Assembly (NCBI RefSeq): GCF_019139815.1
Contig: NZ_CP077079.1
Location: 5,773,001-5,837,000, forward strand
DNA: 64,000 nucleotides
Reading direction: 5' to 3'
Source: Pseudomonas asgharzadehiana
GTDB taxonomy: Bacteria > Pseudomonadota > Gammaproteobacteria > Pseudomonadales > Pseudomonadaceae
This document shows, in pieces, positions 36,593 through 44,031 of this stretch; the stretch's first letter is position 1, and every line of letters begins with the position of its first letter. The position numbers and the translations under genes were made by a program. Under the pieces are notes generated by a model that worked only from the letters and a program-made list of their open reading frames with translations, was not told where the DNA came from and ran no database searches.

Positions 36593-37693
36593 TTAGAACT
36601 CGATACGCACGTCGCCCTTCGGCACGCTGCAGCACGACAGGATGTACCCCTCGGCCTCGTCTTCCTCGGTGATCCCGCCGTTGTGCTCCATCTCCACTTC
36701 CCCGCCCAGTTTCATCACCTTGCAGGTGCCGCAGATGCCCATGCCGCAGGCCTTGGGGATCATCAACCCGAGCTTGGCCGCCGCCGCATGCACGGTTTCG
36801 CCCGGTGCTACGCGGATGCTCTTGCCCGACGCAATGAACTCCACCTGATGCAGGTCCGCCAGGTCGACTTCCGGCGCATCCGCCGCTTGTTCGGCTTGCT
36901 CCACCGCATCGGCCCGCGCTTCCGGTGGCGTGGCGCCGAAGGATTCCTCGTGATAGCGCGCCATATCGAAACCGGCGGCTTCCAACAGGCGCTTGACTGC
37001 GCTCATGTAAGGCGTCGGACCGCAGCAGAACACTTCGCGCTCCAGGAAGTCCGGCACCATCAGTTCGAGCATCTTGTGGTTCAGGTAACCGCGATAACCG
37101 GCCCAGGGTTCACCCAGGCCGTGCTTTTCACAGATCAGGTGCAGGCTGAAGTTGTCGATCCGCGAGGCCATATGCTCCAGCTCGCGATGGTAGATGATGT
37201 CTTTGGGCGAGCGGGCGCTGTGCACAAACGTCATGTCGACGTTGGCGTTGGTGTCGTAGAACCAACGCGCCATGGACATCACCGGGGTGATACCCACGCC
37301 GCCGCTGAGGTACAACACTTTCGGACTTGGGAAGTCGATGGCGTTGAACAGCCCGACCGGGCCGTGTACCGCCAGCTCCTGGCCTTCGTGCAGCGTGTCG
37401 TGCAGCCAGTTGGAAACCCTGCCGCCGGGTACGCGCTTGATGGTCACCGAGAAGCTGTAAGGCACCGAAGGCGAGCTGGAAATGGTGTACGAGCGCATGA
37501 TCGGCTGGCCTTCGATCTCAAGCTCCAGGGTGACGAATTGCCCCGGCTTGAAAAAGAACAGGATCGGCTGGTCGGCCATAAAGCAAAAGGTGCGCACGTC
37601 CCAGGTTTCCTGGATGACTTTGACGCAACGGACGATGTGCCGACCATTGGCCCAGGTCTGGGTGGTTACCGGATTCAGGAAGCTGTTGGACAT
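36593..37693 (-). CDS. gbcB: Glycine betaine demethylase reductase subunit
   Basis: GbcB passes electrons from NAD(P)H to the Rieske oxygenase GbcA. The 366-residue protein has a ferredoxin-reductase FAD domain (MRSYTISSSP, about 68-77), an NAD domain (LYLSGGVGITPVMSMARWFY, about 130-149) and a C-terminal plant-type 2Fe-2S ferredoxin with Cys316, Cys321, Cys324 and Cys354/355. It diverges from gbcA over a 284-bp shared control region. The start MSNSFLNPV is preferred to a longer frame reaching 37759. Confidence 0.95.
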   Translation of the reverse strand: MSNSFLNPVTTQTWANGRHIVRCVKVIQETWDVRTFCFMADQPILFFFKPGQFVTLELEIEGQPIMRSYTISSSPSVPYSFSVTIKRVPGGRVSNWLHDTLHEGQELAVHGPVGLFNAIDFPSPKVLYLSGGVGITPVMSMARWFYDTNANVDMTFVHSARSPKDIIYHRELEHMASRIDNFSLHLICEKHGLGEPWAGYRGYLNHKMLELMVPDFLEREVFCCGPTPYMSAVKRLLEAAGFDMARYHEESFGATPPEARADAVEQAEQAADAPEVDLADLHQVEFIASGKSIRVAPGETVHAAAAKLGLMIPKACGMGICGTCKVMKLGGEVEMEHNGGITEEDEAEGYILSCCSVPKGDVRIEF

Positions 37694-37763
37694 GCTGATT
37701 CTCCACTGCCGATGTTCGGCTTTATGGTGGCGATTCTGCGTAACGCGAGAACCACCCATTTAC

Positions 37764-37800
37764 CTATCTGCGACATTCACATACTTATCGCGACCAGCCC
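37764..37800. promoter_or_regulatory. Phased CGAC direct repeats between gbcB and gbcA
   Basis: TATCTGCGACATTCAC (37765-37780) and TTATCGCGACCAGCCC (37785-37800) share the core GCGAC with 20-bp phasing. This is the geometry of a tandem AraC-family site. GbdR, encoded in this window, is known to activate gbcA and gbcB in Pseudomonas, so it is the likely binder by inference. Confidence 0.5.
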
Positions 37801-37977
37801 CCAACTACCGGGGCTTGCGCGTCGGGATCAGATTGGGCCATGTCGCCCATGGATAAGGTTCGAGGCAACCGCAGGCCCACACTCGCTGCCAACGACAACG
37901 CTTTCTTTACGCCTTGCATTGCAACAACCGTAGCCACTATTCGCCGGCCACACAGAATGGCCATGAGGACATACACG

Positions 37978-39273
37978 ATGGACGTCACCGCAACCTTAAG
38001 CTTGGGCGATCCGCTGGAACCCGCACGCAAGGCCACCGCGCAGATGCTGCAAGAGCGCGAGCGCACCTTTTCGCTGCCGCAGCCGTTTTACTCTGATGAG
38101 CGGCTGTTTGATATCGACATGCAGGAGATCTTCCAGAAAGAGTGGCTGATCGCTGGCATGACCTGCGAGATCCCCACCAAGGGCAACTACCTGACCCTGC
38201 AAGTGGGCAAGAACCCGATCATCGTGATCCGTGGCGCCGACGGCGTGGTGCATGCGTTTCACAACGTGTGCCGCCACCGTGGCTCGCGCCTGTGCACCAG
38301 CGACAAGGGCAAGGTCGCCAAGCTCGTTTGCCACTACCACCAGTGGACCTACGAACTGGACGGCCGCCTGTTGTTCGCCGGCACCGAGATGGGCGCCGAC
38401 TTCGACATGAAGCAATACGGCCTTAAACCGGTGAACGTGAAGACCGCCGGCGGCTACATCTTCATCAGCCTGGCCGAGAACCCGCCGGCCATCGATGACT
38501 TCCTGTCGACACTGAACCATTACATGGAACCGTACGACATGGAGAACACCAAGGTGGCCATTCAAACCACCTTGTTCGAGAAAGCCAACTGGAAACTGGT
38601 GCTGGAAAACAACCGCGAGTGCTACCACTGCAATGCCTCGCACCCGGAATTGCTGAAAACCCTGCTGGAATGGGATGACGTCACCGACCCACGCGCCGAC
38701 CAGGCGTTCAAGGACCACGTCGCCGCCTCCGCCGCCGCCTGGGATGCCGAAAAAATCCCTTACGCCCACGCCAGCTTCGGCCTGCGTAACCGCATCGTGC
38801 GCATGCCGCTGCTCAAAGGCACCGTGTCGATGACCCTGGACGGCAAACAAGGCTGCGCCAAGCTCATGGGTCGCATCAAGAACCCGGACCTGGGCTCGAT
38901 GCGCATCCTGCACCTGCCGCACTCGTGGAACCACTGCATGGGCGATCACATCATTGTGTTCACCGTGTGGCCGATCAGCGCCCAGGAAACCATGGTCACC
39001 ACCAAGTGGATCGTCCACAAGGACGCCGTCGAAGGCGTGGACTATGACGTGGAGCGCATGCGCCAGGTGTGGGACGCCACCAACGACCAGGACCGTCGCC
39101 TGGCCGAAGAGAACCAGCGCGGCATCAACTCCACCGCCTACCAGCCTGGCCCGTACTCCAAGACCTATGAGTTCGGCGTGGTGAACTTTGTGGACTGGTA
39201 CAGCGAACGCATGCTGAGCAACCTGGGTGCGGCGCCCGCGCCTTACCTCAAAGGCATAGCCGCCCACGAGTGA
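37978..39273 (+). CDS. gbcA: Glycine betaine demethylase Rieske oxygenase subunit
   Basis: GbcA oxidatively demethylates glycine betaine to dimethylglycine and formaldehyde. The 431-residue protein has the Rieske site Cys98-x-His100 and Cys118-xx-His121 (CRHRG, CHYHQW) and the mononuclear iron ligands His217 and His222 in NRECYHCNASHPEL. It diverges from gbcB. MDVTATLSLGDP at 37978 is the likely start; an ATG at 37963 would add five residues. A 13-bp hairpin follows the gene. Confidence 0.96.
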   Translation: MDVTATLSLGDPLEPARKATAQMLQERERTFSLPQPFYSDERLFDIDMQEIFQKEWLIAGMTCEIPTKGNYLTLQVGKNPIIVIRGADGVVHAFHNVCRHRGSRLCTSDKGKVAKLVCHYHQWTYELDGRLLFAGTEMGADFDMKQYGLKPVNVKTAGGYIFISLAENPPAIDDFLSTLNHYMEPYDMENTKVAIQTTLFEKANWKLVLENNRECYHCNASHPELLKTLLEWDDVTDPRADQAFKDHVAASAAAWDAEKIPYAHASFGLRNRIVRMPLLKGTVSMTLDGKQGCAKLMGRIKNPDLGSMRILHLPHSWNHCMGDHIIVFTVWPISAQETMVTTKWIVHKDAVEGVDYDVERMRQVWDATNDQDRRLAEENQRGINSTAYQPGPYSKTYEFGVVNFVDWYSERMLSNLGAAPAPYLKGIAAHE

Positions 39274-39286
39274 GGCCGCGACTGTC

Positions 39287-39320
39287 GGGGCTCTGGCTGT
39301 ACAAAAAACAGCCAGAGCCC
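39287..39320 (+). terminator. Stem-loop after gbcA
   Basis: GGGCTCTGGCTGT, loop ACAAAAA, ACAGCCAGAGCCC: a perfect 13-bp stem starting 14 bp after the gbcA stop. No T-tract follows, so it may protect the mRNA 3' end or need Rho help. Confidence 0.55.
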
Positions 39321-39354
39321 TCACAGCCCTGTGTAACCCTGGCCTGCAGCCGTT

Positions 39355-39916
39355 ACCCAACAACTTATCCACAGAGCCACCCACAGCAATTGTGGGCAAC
39401 TGCTTCCCTGCGCAAAAATTAACTGAAGAAAATCCGTGACTTATTCAAGTTTCAGGGTTTCCAGTGCGCCTGATCACTTATTGATCAATTGCTTGTAACC
39501 CACGAATAACGTGGGTCACAGCGGTGCGCGAACACCTTATCCACAGAAGCACCAACAGACTTTGGGGGCAACTTCGGCGGCATTGTGGAAAACCCGCTGG
39601 AAGCGTCATAAACCGAGGCTTTGCGGACCATCAAACGGTTAAAACTGCTTATTTGATCAAAATATGATCAAAGCTCTGCAAGCCTTTGTTTATAAGGGCT
39701 GCACGCGACAGCAAACATCTTATCCACAGAAGCGCCAACAGACTTTGGGGGCAAGTCTGCGCCGTGCGCTGGGGAAAAACCCATGAAAAACCGTGAGTTA
39801 GCCTGGTTATTTTTTGTACGGGGGGCTGGAGCGCTTGATTCATATAGGCTGTGGGCAGCCGCGAACAGGTTATCCACAGGCGGATCAACAGGCATTGTGG
39901 GTAAACTCCACAACCC
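39355..39916. repeat. Diverged 150-183-bp tandem repeat array with DnaA-box sequences
   Basis: Four copies of a unit with TTATCCACAG followed by about 25 bp containing CAACAG and TTGGGGGCAA. The exact TTATCCACA lies at 39365, 39537, 39720 and 39870 (steps 172, 183, 150). Copies 2 and 3 match almost base for base over 33 bp, and each is preceded, 66 and 55 bp upstream, by TGATCA pairs 11 bp apart (39471/39482 and 39654/39665). Copies 1 and 3 also share GAAAA-CCGTGA-TTA downstream. The inter-unit DNA is AT-richer than neighbouring genes. A hairpin ACCCACG-AATAA-CGTGGGT lies at 39498-39516. No credible coding frame was found here. Confidence 0.8.
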
Positions 39917-39942
39917 TGTGGGAGAGGGCTTGCCCCTCCCAC
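39917..39942. repeat. REP element at the 3' end of etfB
   Basis: TGTGGGAGAGGGCTTGCCCC-TCCCACG, a REP palindrome just after the etfB stop codon and at the right edge of the tandem array. Confidence 0.82.
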
Positions 39943-39948
39943 GGTGGA

Positions 39949-40719
39949 TCAGCGGACGACGCCCTCTTCTATGAGCAGCTTGAGAATGGCTTGCGCGCCC
40001 TCTTCGGGGCTCAGCCCCTTGAGCACCTGCCCACCGCCGCCGCTGGCCTTGGCCGTGGCGGCTTTCATACGGTCGGCACCGCTCTTGGCCTTGATCACCT
40101 TGAGGCGCTTGGGCCGAGGCTTGGCCGGTTGCAGCACCGCGCCTGTGAATAACTCGTCTTCTTCAACTTCAACTTCATGGGCCGCCAGCTCACCGCGTTG
40201 CGCCGGGCCGTACGCGCTTTGCCGGGGCTTGGGCGCCGCGTTATCCACCGTCGCCAAAAACGGCAAACGTACCTTCAAGCGCCGCCGCTGACCGCGCGGC
40301 AAGGCCTGCAGCACGTGGGCTACGCCACCTTCGATCGACTCGACCTGAGCCAGCCCCACAATCAACGGCCAGCCCAATTGCTCGGCCAGCAGGAACGGCA
40401 GCATGCCCGAGCCTTCGCCGGTTTCCGCCTGGCTGCCGGTGAGCACCACCTGCGCACCAGCCTCGCGTAAATAGTCGCTGAGCACCGGCAATGCGTCGGC
40501 ACCGGCCGGTTGTTCGAGTACATGCAGGTGTGGCAGCCCCATGCCCAGGTAGCTGCGCAACGTGGGTTCGGCGATGTTGCCGGCGTGCAGCACCTGCAAC
40601 TTATCCCCAGCCATCTGCAGGCCCAATTCCACGGCACGCGCATCTTGCTCCGCGCGCCGTGGGCGACCCGAGGTGGGGTGGGCACCGATGGACACCAGGC
40701 TGATTACATTGGTCGTCAT
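39949..40719 (-). CDS. etfB: Electron transfer flavoprotein beta subunit, amine-pathway type
   Basis: The 256-residue protein is an EtfB-type subunit (VVLTGSQAETGEGSGMLPFL, about 92-111, matching the G-x-GS-x-G nucleotide loop). With EtfA it takes electrons from the dimethylglycine demethylase. A charged, proline-rich C-terminal half (about 165-235) is less conserved. AAGGA at 40728-40732 has good spacing to the ATG at 40719; the ATG at 40725 is too close. It is the last gene of the six-gene operon starting at 47694. Confidence 0.88.
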   Translation of the reverse strand: MTTNVISLVSIGAHPTSGRPRRAEQDARAVELGLQMAGDKLQVLHAGNIAEPTLRSYLGMGLPHLHVLEQPAGADALPVLSDYLREAGAQVVLTGSQAETGEGSGMLPFLLAEQLGWPLIVGLAQVESIEGGVAHVLQALPRGQRRRLKVRLPFLATVDNAAPKPRQSAYGPAQRGELAAHEVEVEEDELFTGAVLQPAKPRPKRLKVIKAKSGADRMKAATAKASGGGGQVLKGLSPEEGAQAILKLLIEEGVVR

Positions 40720-40734
40720 GGCCATATCCTTTGC

Positions 40735-41955
40735 TTAAGCCGCATCGCGCTTGGCGCCGTTGCGGTAGGCCTCGACCGCATCGATCAAGGCTTGCAGTAT
40801 CGCGGCGCTTTCGCCGATCACCGACAGGTCGGCACGCTTGATCATGTCGCAACCGGGGTCGAGGTTGATCGCCACCACCTTGTCGCAGGCACCAATGCCT
40901 TGCAGGTGCTGGATCGCCCCGGAAATCCCCACGGCCACATACACCCGCGCCGTCACCCAGGTGCCACTGGCGCCCACCTGCCGGTCACGCGCCATAAAGC
41001 CATCGTCCACCGCGACCCGCGAGGCGCCTTCGGTGGCGCCGAGCGCGGCGGCGGTCTGGTGGAACAGTGCCCAGTCCTTCACGCCATTGCCGCCGGAAAA
41101 AATGAATTCCGCCTCGGCCATTGGGATCGCCGCCGGGTCCACCGCCACCGCGCCGAGGTCTTCGATACGCGGCAGGCTGCGGGCCAGGGTTGTGGATAAC
41201 TCCACGGGCAGTACTTCGTGGCGGGTTTCGCTGACCGGATCGGCGCATTCCACGGCAGCCAGGATCAAGCGCGGTAATGGCCGCGCCACGTCTTGCTGGC
41301 CCGCACCGGCGCGGCCGATGCACTCCTCGCCCTTGATCTGCCACACCCGTGTGGCTGGGCGTTCCTTGAGGCTGGCGGCAAAACGCCGACCCAACTCGCC
41401 CCCGCCGCTACGGCTGTCGGGCAACAGCCAGTGGCGCGGGTTGAACTGGTTATCCACAGCGCGCAGACCCTGCACGCGTTGCTCCGGTGAATAACCTTCG
41501 AATTCGTGACCTTCGAGCACCAGCAGGCGGTCGACGCCGGCGGTGGCGAACGCGCTTTCCTTGTGCTCACCAAACACCACCGCCAACACCGCGCCGTCGT
41601 CACCGGCCAGTTGCCGCGCCAGGCCCAGCAGGTCGCGGTCGTGACTGCTCAGGCGGCCGCCGACCATGTCCGGCACTACGTTGATGTAGAACGCAGGCGC
41701 CGGCACCTGATGCAGCGGCAATTGCACCTCTACCGCAGCGCTGCGTTTGGCCGCGCCGCCCTGCTGGGCGCCGCTGCGGTCGATACGCTTGATGCCGTTG
41801 GGGCCGATAAAACCCACGCCATGCACGTTTTTGCGGACAACGCCGTTAGGCCCCATCCAGCTGTGTTGCGCCGGCTGCATCGCCGCGTGCAGCGGGTGCA
41901 GACGGTTACGGGCGATCCATTCGGCACGGGGGTCGCGGCGGATAATGTCGCTCAT
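40735..41955 (-). CDS. etfA: Electron transfer flavoprotein alpha subunit, amine-pathway type
   Basis: The 406-residue EtfA has an N-terminal extension of about 85 residues before the ETF domain and a C-terminal FAD-binding domain (GASGTWVTARVYVAVGISGAI, about 330-350, close to the SGxxQH-type motif). It should bind FAD and pass electrons from DgcAB onward to the respiratory chain. Its ATG overlaps the dgcB stop by one base (TGATG), showing translational coupling. Confidence 0.9.
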   Translation of the reverse strand: MSDIIRRDPRAEWIARNRLHPLHAAMQPAQHSWMGPNGVVRKNVHGVGFIGPNGIKRIDRSGAQQGGAAKRSAAVEVQLPLHQVPAPAFYINVVPDMVGGRLSSHDRDLLGLARQLAGDDGAVLAVVFGEHKESAFATAGVDRLLVLEGHEFEGYSPEQRVQGLRAVDNQFNPRHWLLPDSRSGGGELGRRFAASLKERPATRVWQIKGEECIGRAGAGQQDVARPLPRLILAAVECADPVSETRHEVLPVELSTTLARSLPRIEDLGAVAVDPAAIPMAEAEFIFSGGNGVKDWALFHQTAAALGATEGASRVAVDDGFMARDRQVGASGTWVTARVYVAVGISGAIQHLQGIGACDKVVAINLDPGCDMIKRADLSVIGESAAILQALIDAVEAYRNGAKRDAA

Positions 41956-43895
41956 CAGTGCACCTCCGCTGGTTCACGTTTAGGCGCTTTCGCCGGTGTG
42001 GGTTCTTCAAGCAAGGCGTCGGCCACCAGTTCGGCAATGTCTTTGATCAATGGGCGGGGTTCGACCACACCTTCAAGCATCGCGGTGCATTGCGGGCAAC
42101 CCACGGCCACCAGTTCGGCGCCGGTTTCGCGGATGTCTTCCATGCGCATGTCCGGGATCCGTTGCTTGCCGGGAATGTCGGTGATCGGCGCGCCGCCGCC
42201 ACCGCCGCAGCAACGCGAACGGAAGCCCGAGCGCTGCATTTCCTTGACCTCAATGCCCAACGCACGCAGCACTTGGCGCGGCGCCTCGTACTCACCGTTG
42301 TAACGGCCCAGGTAGCACGGGTCGTGGTAAGTCACGCTGTTGCCTTTGTGCTGGCCCAGGTTCAGCGCGCCGTCGCCGATCAGCTCGGCCATGAAGGTGC
42401 TGTGATGCCGCACGAGGTAGTTGCCGTTGAAGGCGCCGTATTCGTTTTTCAGCACATGGAAACTGTGCGGGTCGCAGGTGACGATGTGTTTGAAGCTGTA
42501 TTTGGCCAGGGTCTGGATATTGCGCGAAGCCAGCAATTGGAAGGTCGCTTCATCGCCCAGGCGTCGCGCCACGTCGCCGCTGTCGCGTTCTTCCAGGCCG
42601 AGTACGGCGAAGTCGACCTTGGCCGCCTTCAGTACCTTGACGAAAGCGCGCAGGGTGCGCTGGTTGCGCATGTCGAAGGCACCGTCACCGACCCAGAACA
42701 GCACGTCGCAACTGCCTTTGTCGCTGAGCAACGGCAGGTTCAAATCCGCCGCCCAGTTCAGGCGACCGCCCGGCGCGAAACCGCCGGGGTTGTCGGTGGC
42801 GATCAGGTTTTCGAGGACTTCGGCACCCTTGTTTGGCGTGGCGCCTTTTTCCAGGGTGAGATGGCGGCGCATGTCGACGATGGCGTCCACGTGCTCGATC
42901 ATCATCGGGCACTCTTCCACGCAGGCGCGGCAGGTGGTGCACGACCACAGGGTCTCGGCGTCCACCAAACCATTGACGATCGGCTGGTGCGGGTTGCCGC
43001 CGTGCTCGCCGATCGGTTTGCCAGGGTACGGGCTGCCGGCGAACTTGGCATCGGTGCCACCGGCCAGGCCGACCACCATGTCCTGGATGAGTTTTTTCGG
43101 GTTCAGCGGCTGGCCGGCGGCAAACGCCGGGCACGCCGCTTCGCACTTGCCGCACTGCACGCAGGCATCAAAGCCGAGCAGTTGGTTCCAGGTGAAATCC
43201 TTGGGTTTTTCCACCCCCAGGGGCGCGGTTTTATCGCTCAGGTCCAGCGGCTTCAAACCGGTGGAACGGCCGCCGCCGAAGCGCTCGGCACGGCGGTGCC
43301 AGGCCAGGTGCAGGGCACCGGCGAAGGCGTGTTTCATCGGCCCGCCCCAGGTCATGCCGAAGAACATCTCGGACACGCCCCACAGCACGCCCACACCGAG
43401 CAGCGCCGCGAGCAACCAGCCGCCGAAGTCCGCCGGCAGAATCCCGGCCACCGGCAAGGTCACCAGGAAGAAGCTCACCGAGAACGCCAGCAGGCTTTTC
43501 GGCAGGCGCATCCAGGGGCCTTTGGACAGGCGCGCGGGTGGGTTGCGGCGGCGCAGGTACATGAAGATCGCGCCGACAAACATCAATGTCGACGCCAACA
43601 GCAGCGCGTAGCCAAGAATGCGACTTTGCAGGCCGAAACCGTGTACCAGGATCGCCAGCAGCGCCGACAGCACAAAACCCAACGCCGTGGCGACGTGGGT
43701 ATTGGCGATGTATTTGTCGCGGGCGACCACGTGGTGCAGGTCGACCATATAGCGCTTGGGCATGGCCAGCAGGCCGCCCAGCAGGTCGACTTTGGAGGCG
43801 CGGCCACGGCGCCACATGTTCACGCGGCGCAGGGCGCCGAGGACGGCGAGGCCCAGGGCGGCAAACAGGAGAATAGGCAGCAAGGTGTTCAACAT
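41955..43895 (-). CDS. dgcB: Dimethylglycine demethylase subunit DgcB
   Basis: The 646-residue membrane protein has N-terminal hydrophobic spans (about 1-23, 65-115 and 140-175), two 4Fe-4S motifs (CVQCGKCEAACP near 250 and CTTCRACVEECP near 315) and two CCG-type heterodisulfide-reductase domains (CYLGRYNGEYEAP, SRCCGGGGG). It carries electrons away from DgcA toward EtfAB or quinone. GGAG seven bases upstream supports the ATG at 43895. A REPIN lies between dgcA and this gene. Confidence 0.93.
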   Translation of the reverse strand: MLNTLLPILLFAALGLAVLGALRRVNMWRRGRASKVDLLGGLLAMPKRYMVDLHHVVARDKYIANTHVATALGFVLSALLAILVHGFGLQSRILGYALLLASTLMFVGAIFMYLRRRNPPARLSKGPWMRLPKSLLAFSVSFFLVTLPVAGILPADFGGWLLAALLGVGVLWGVSEMFFGMTWGGPMKHAFAGALHLAWHRRAERFGGGRSTGLKPLDLSDKTAPLGVEKPKDFTWNQLLGFDACVQCGKCEAACPAFAAGQPLNPKKLIQDMVVGLAGGTDAKFAGSPYPGKPIGEHGGNPHQPIVNGLVDAETLWSCTTCRACVEECPMMIEHVDAIVDMRRHLTLEKGATPNKGAEVLENLIATDNPGGFAPGGRLNWAADLNLPLLSDKGSCDVLFWVGDGAFDMRNQRTLRAFVKVLKAAKVDFAVLGLEERDSGDVARRLGDEATFQLLASRNIQTLAKYSFKHIVTCDPHSFHVLKNEYGAFNGNYLVRHHSTFMAELIGDGALNLGQHKGNSVTYHDPCYLGRYNGEYEAPRQVLRALGIEVKEMQRSGFRSRCCGGGGGAPITDIPGKQRIPDMRMEDIRETGAELVAVGCPQCTAMLEGVVEPRPLIKDIAELVADALLEEPTPAKAPKREPAEVH

Positions 43896-43925
43896 GGTGA
43901 AGCTCCCACAGACCACACAAAACTA

Positions 43926-44018
43926 ATGTGGGAGGGGGCTTGCCCCCGATAGCGGTGGGTCAGCTACAGCTGTATCAACTGACACTCCGCCATCGGGGGC
44001 AAGCCCCCTCCCACATTT
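43926..44018. repeat. REPIN inside the dgc operon
   Basis: TGTGGGAGGGGGCTTGCCCC-CGAT and ATCGGGGGCAAGCCCCC-TCCCACA form a 93-bp inverted pair between dgcA and dgcB. It would fold as a long hairpin in the operon mRNA. Confidence 0.92.
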
Positions 44019-44031
44019 GAACCCAGTCGGG

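Noticed and set aside
39355..39916. Chromosomal replication origin, suggested by four DnaA boxes
   Set aside because: No dnaA, dnaN, rpmH or gidA genes nearby, boxes are far apart and identical in direction, and no clear AT-rich unwinding element with 13-mers is seen.
39649..39942. A 97-residue minus-strand open frame with repeated segments in the gbcA-etfB gap
   Set aside because: It is the translation of the tandem repeat array; the repeated peptides mirror the DNA repeat, there is no ribosome site, and the frame includes REP sequence.
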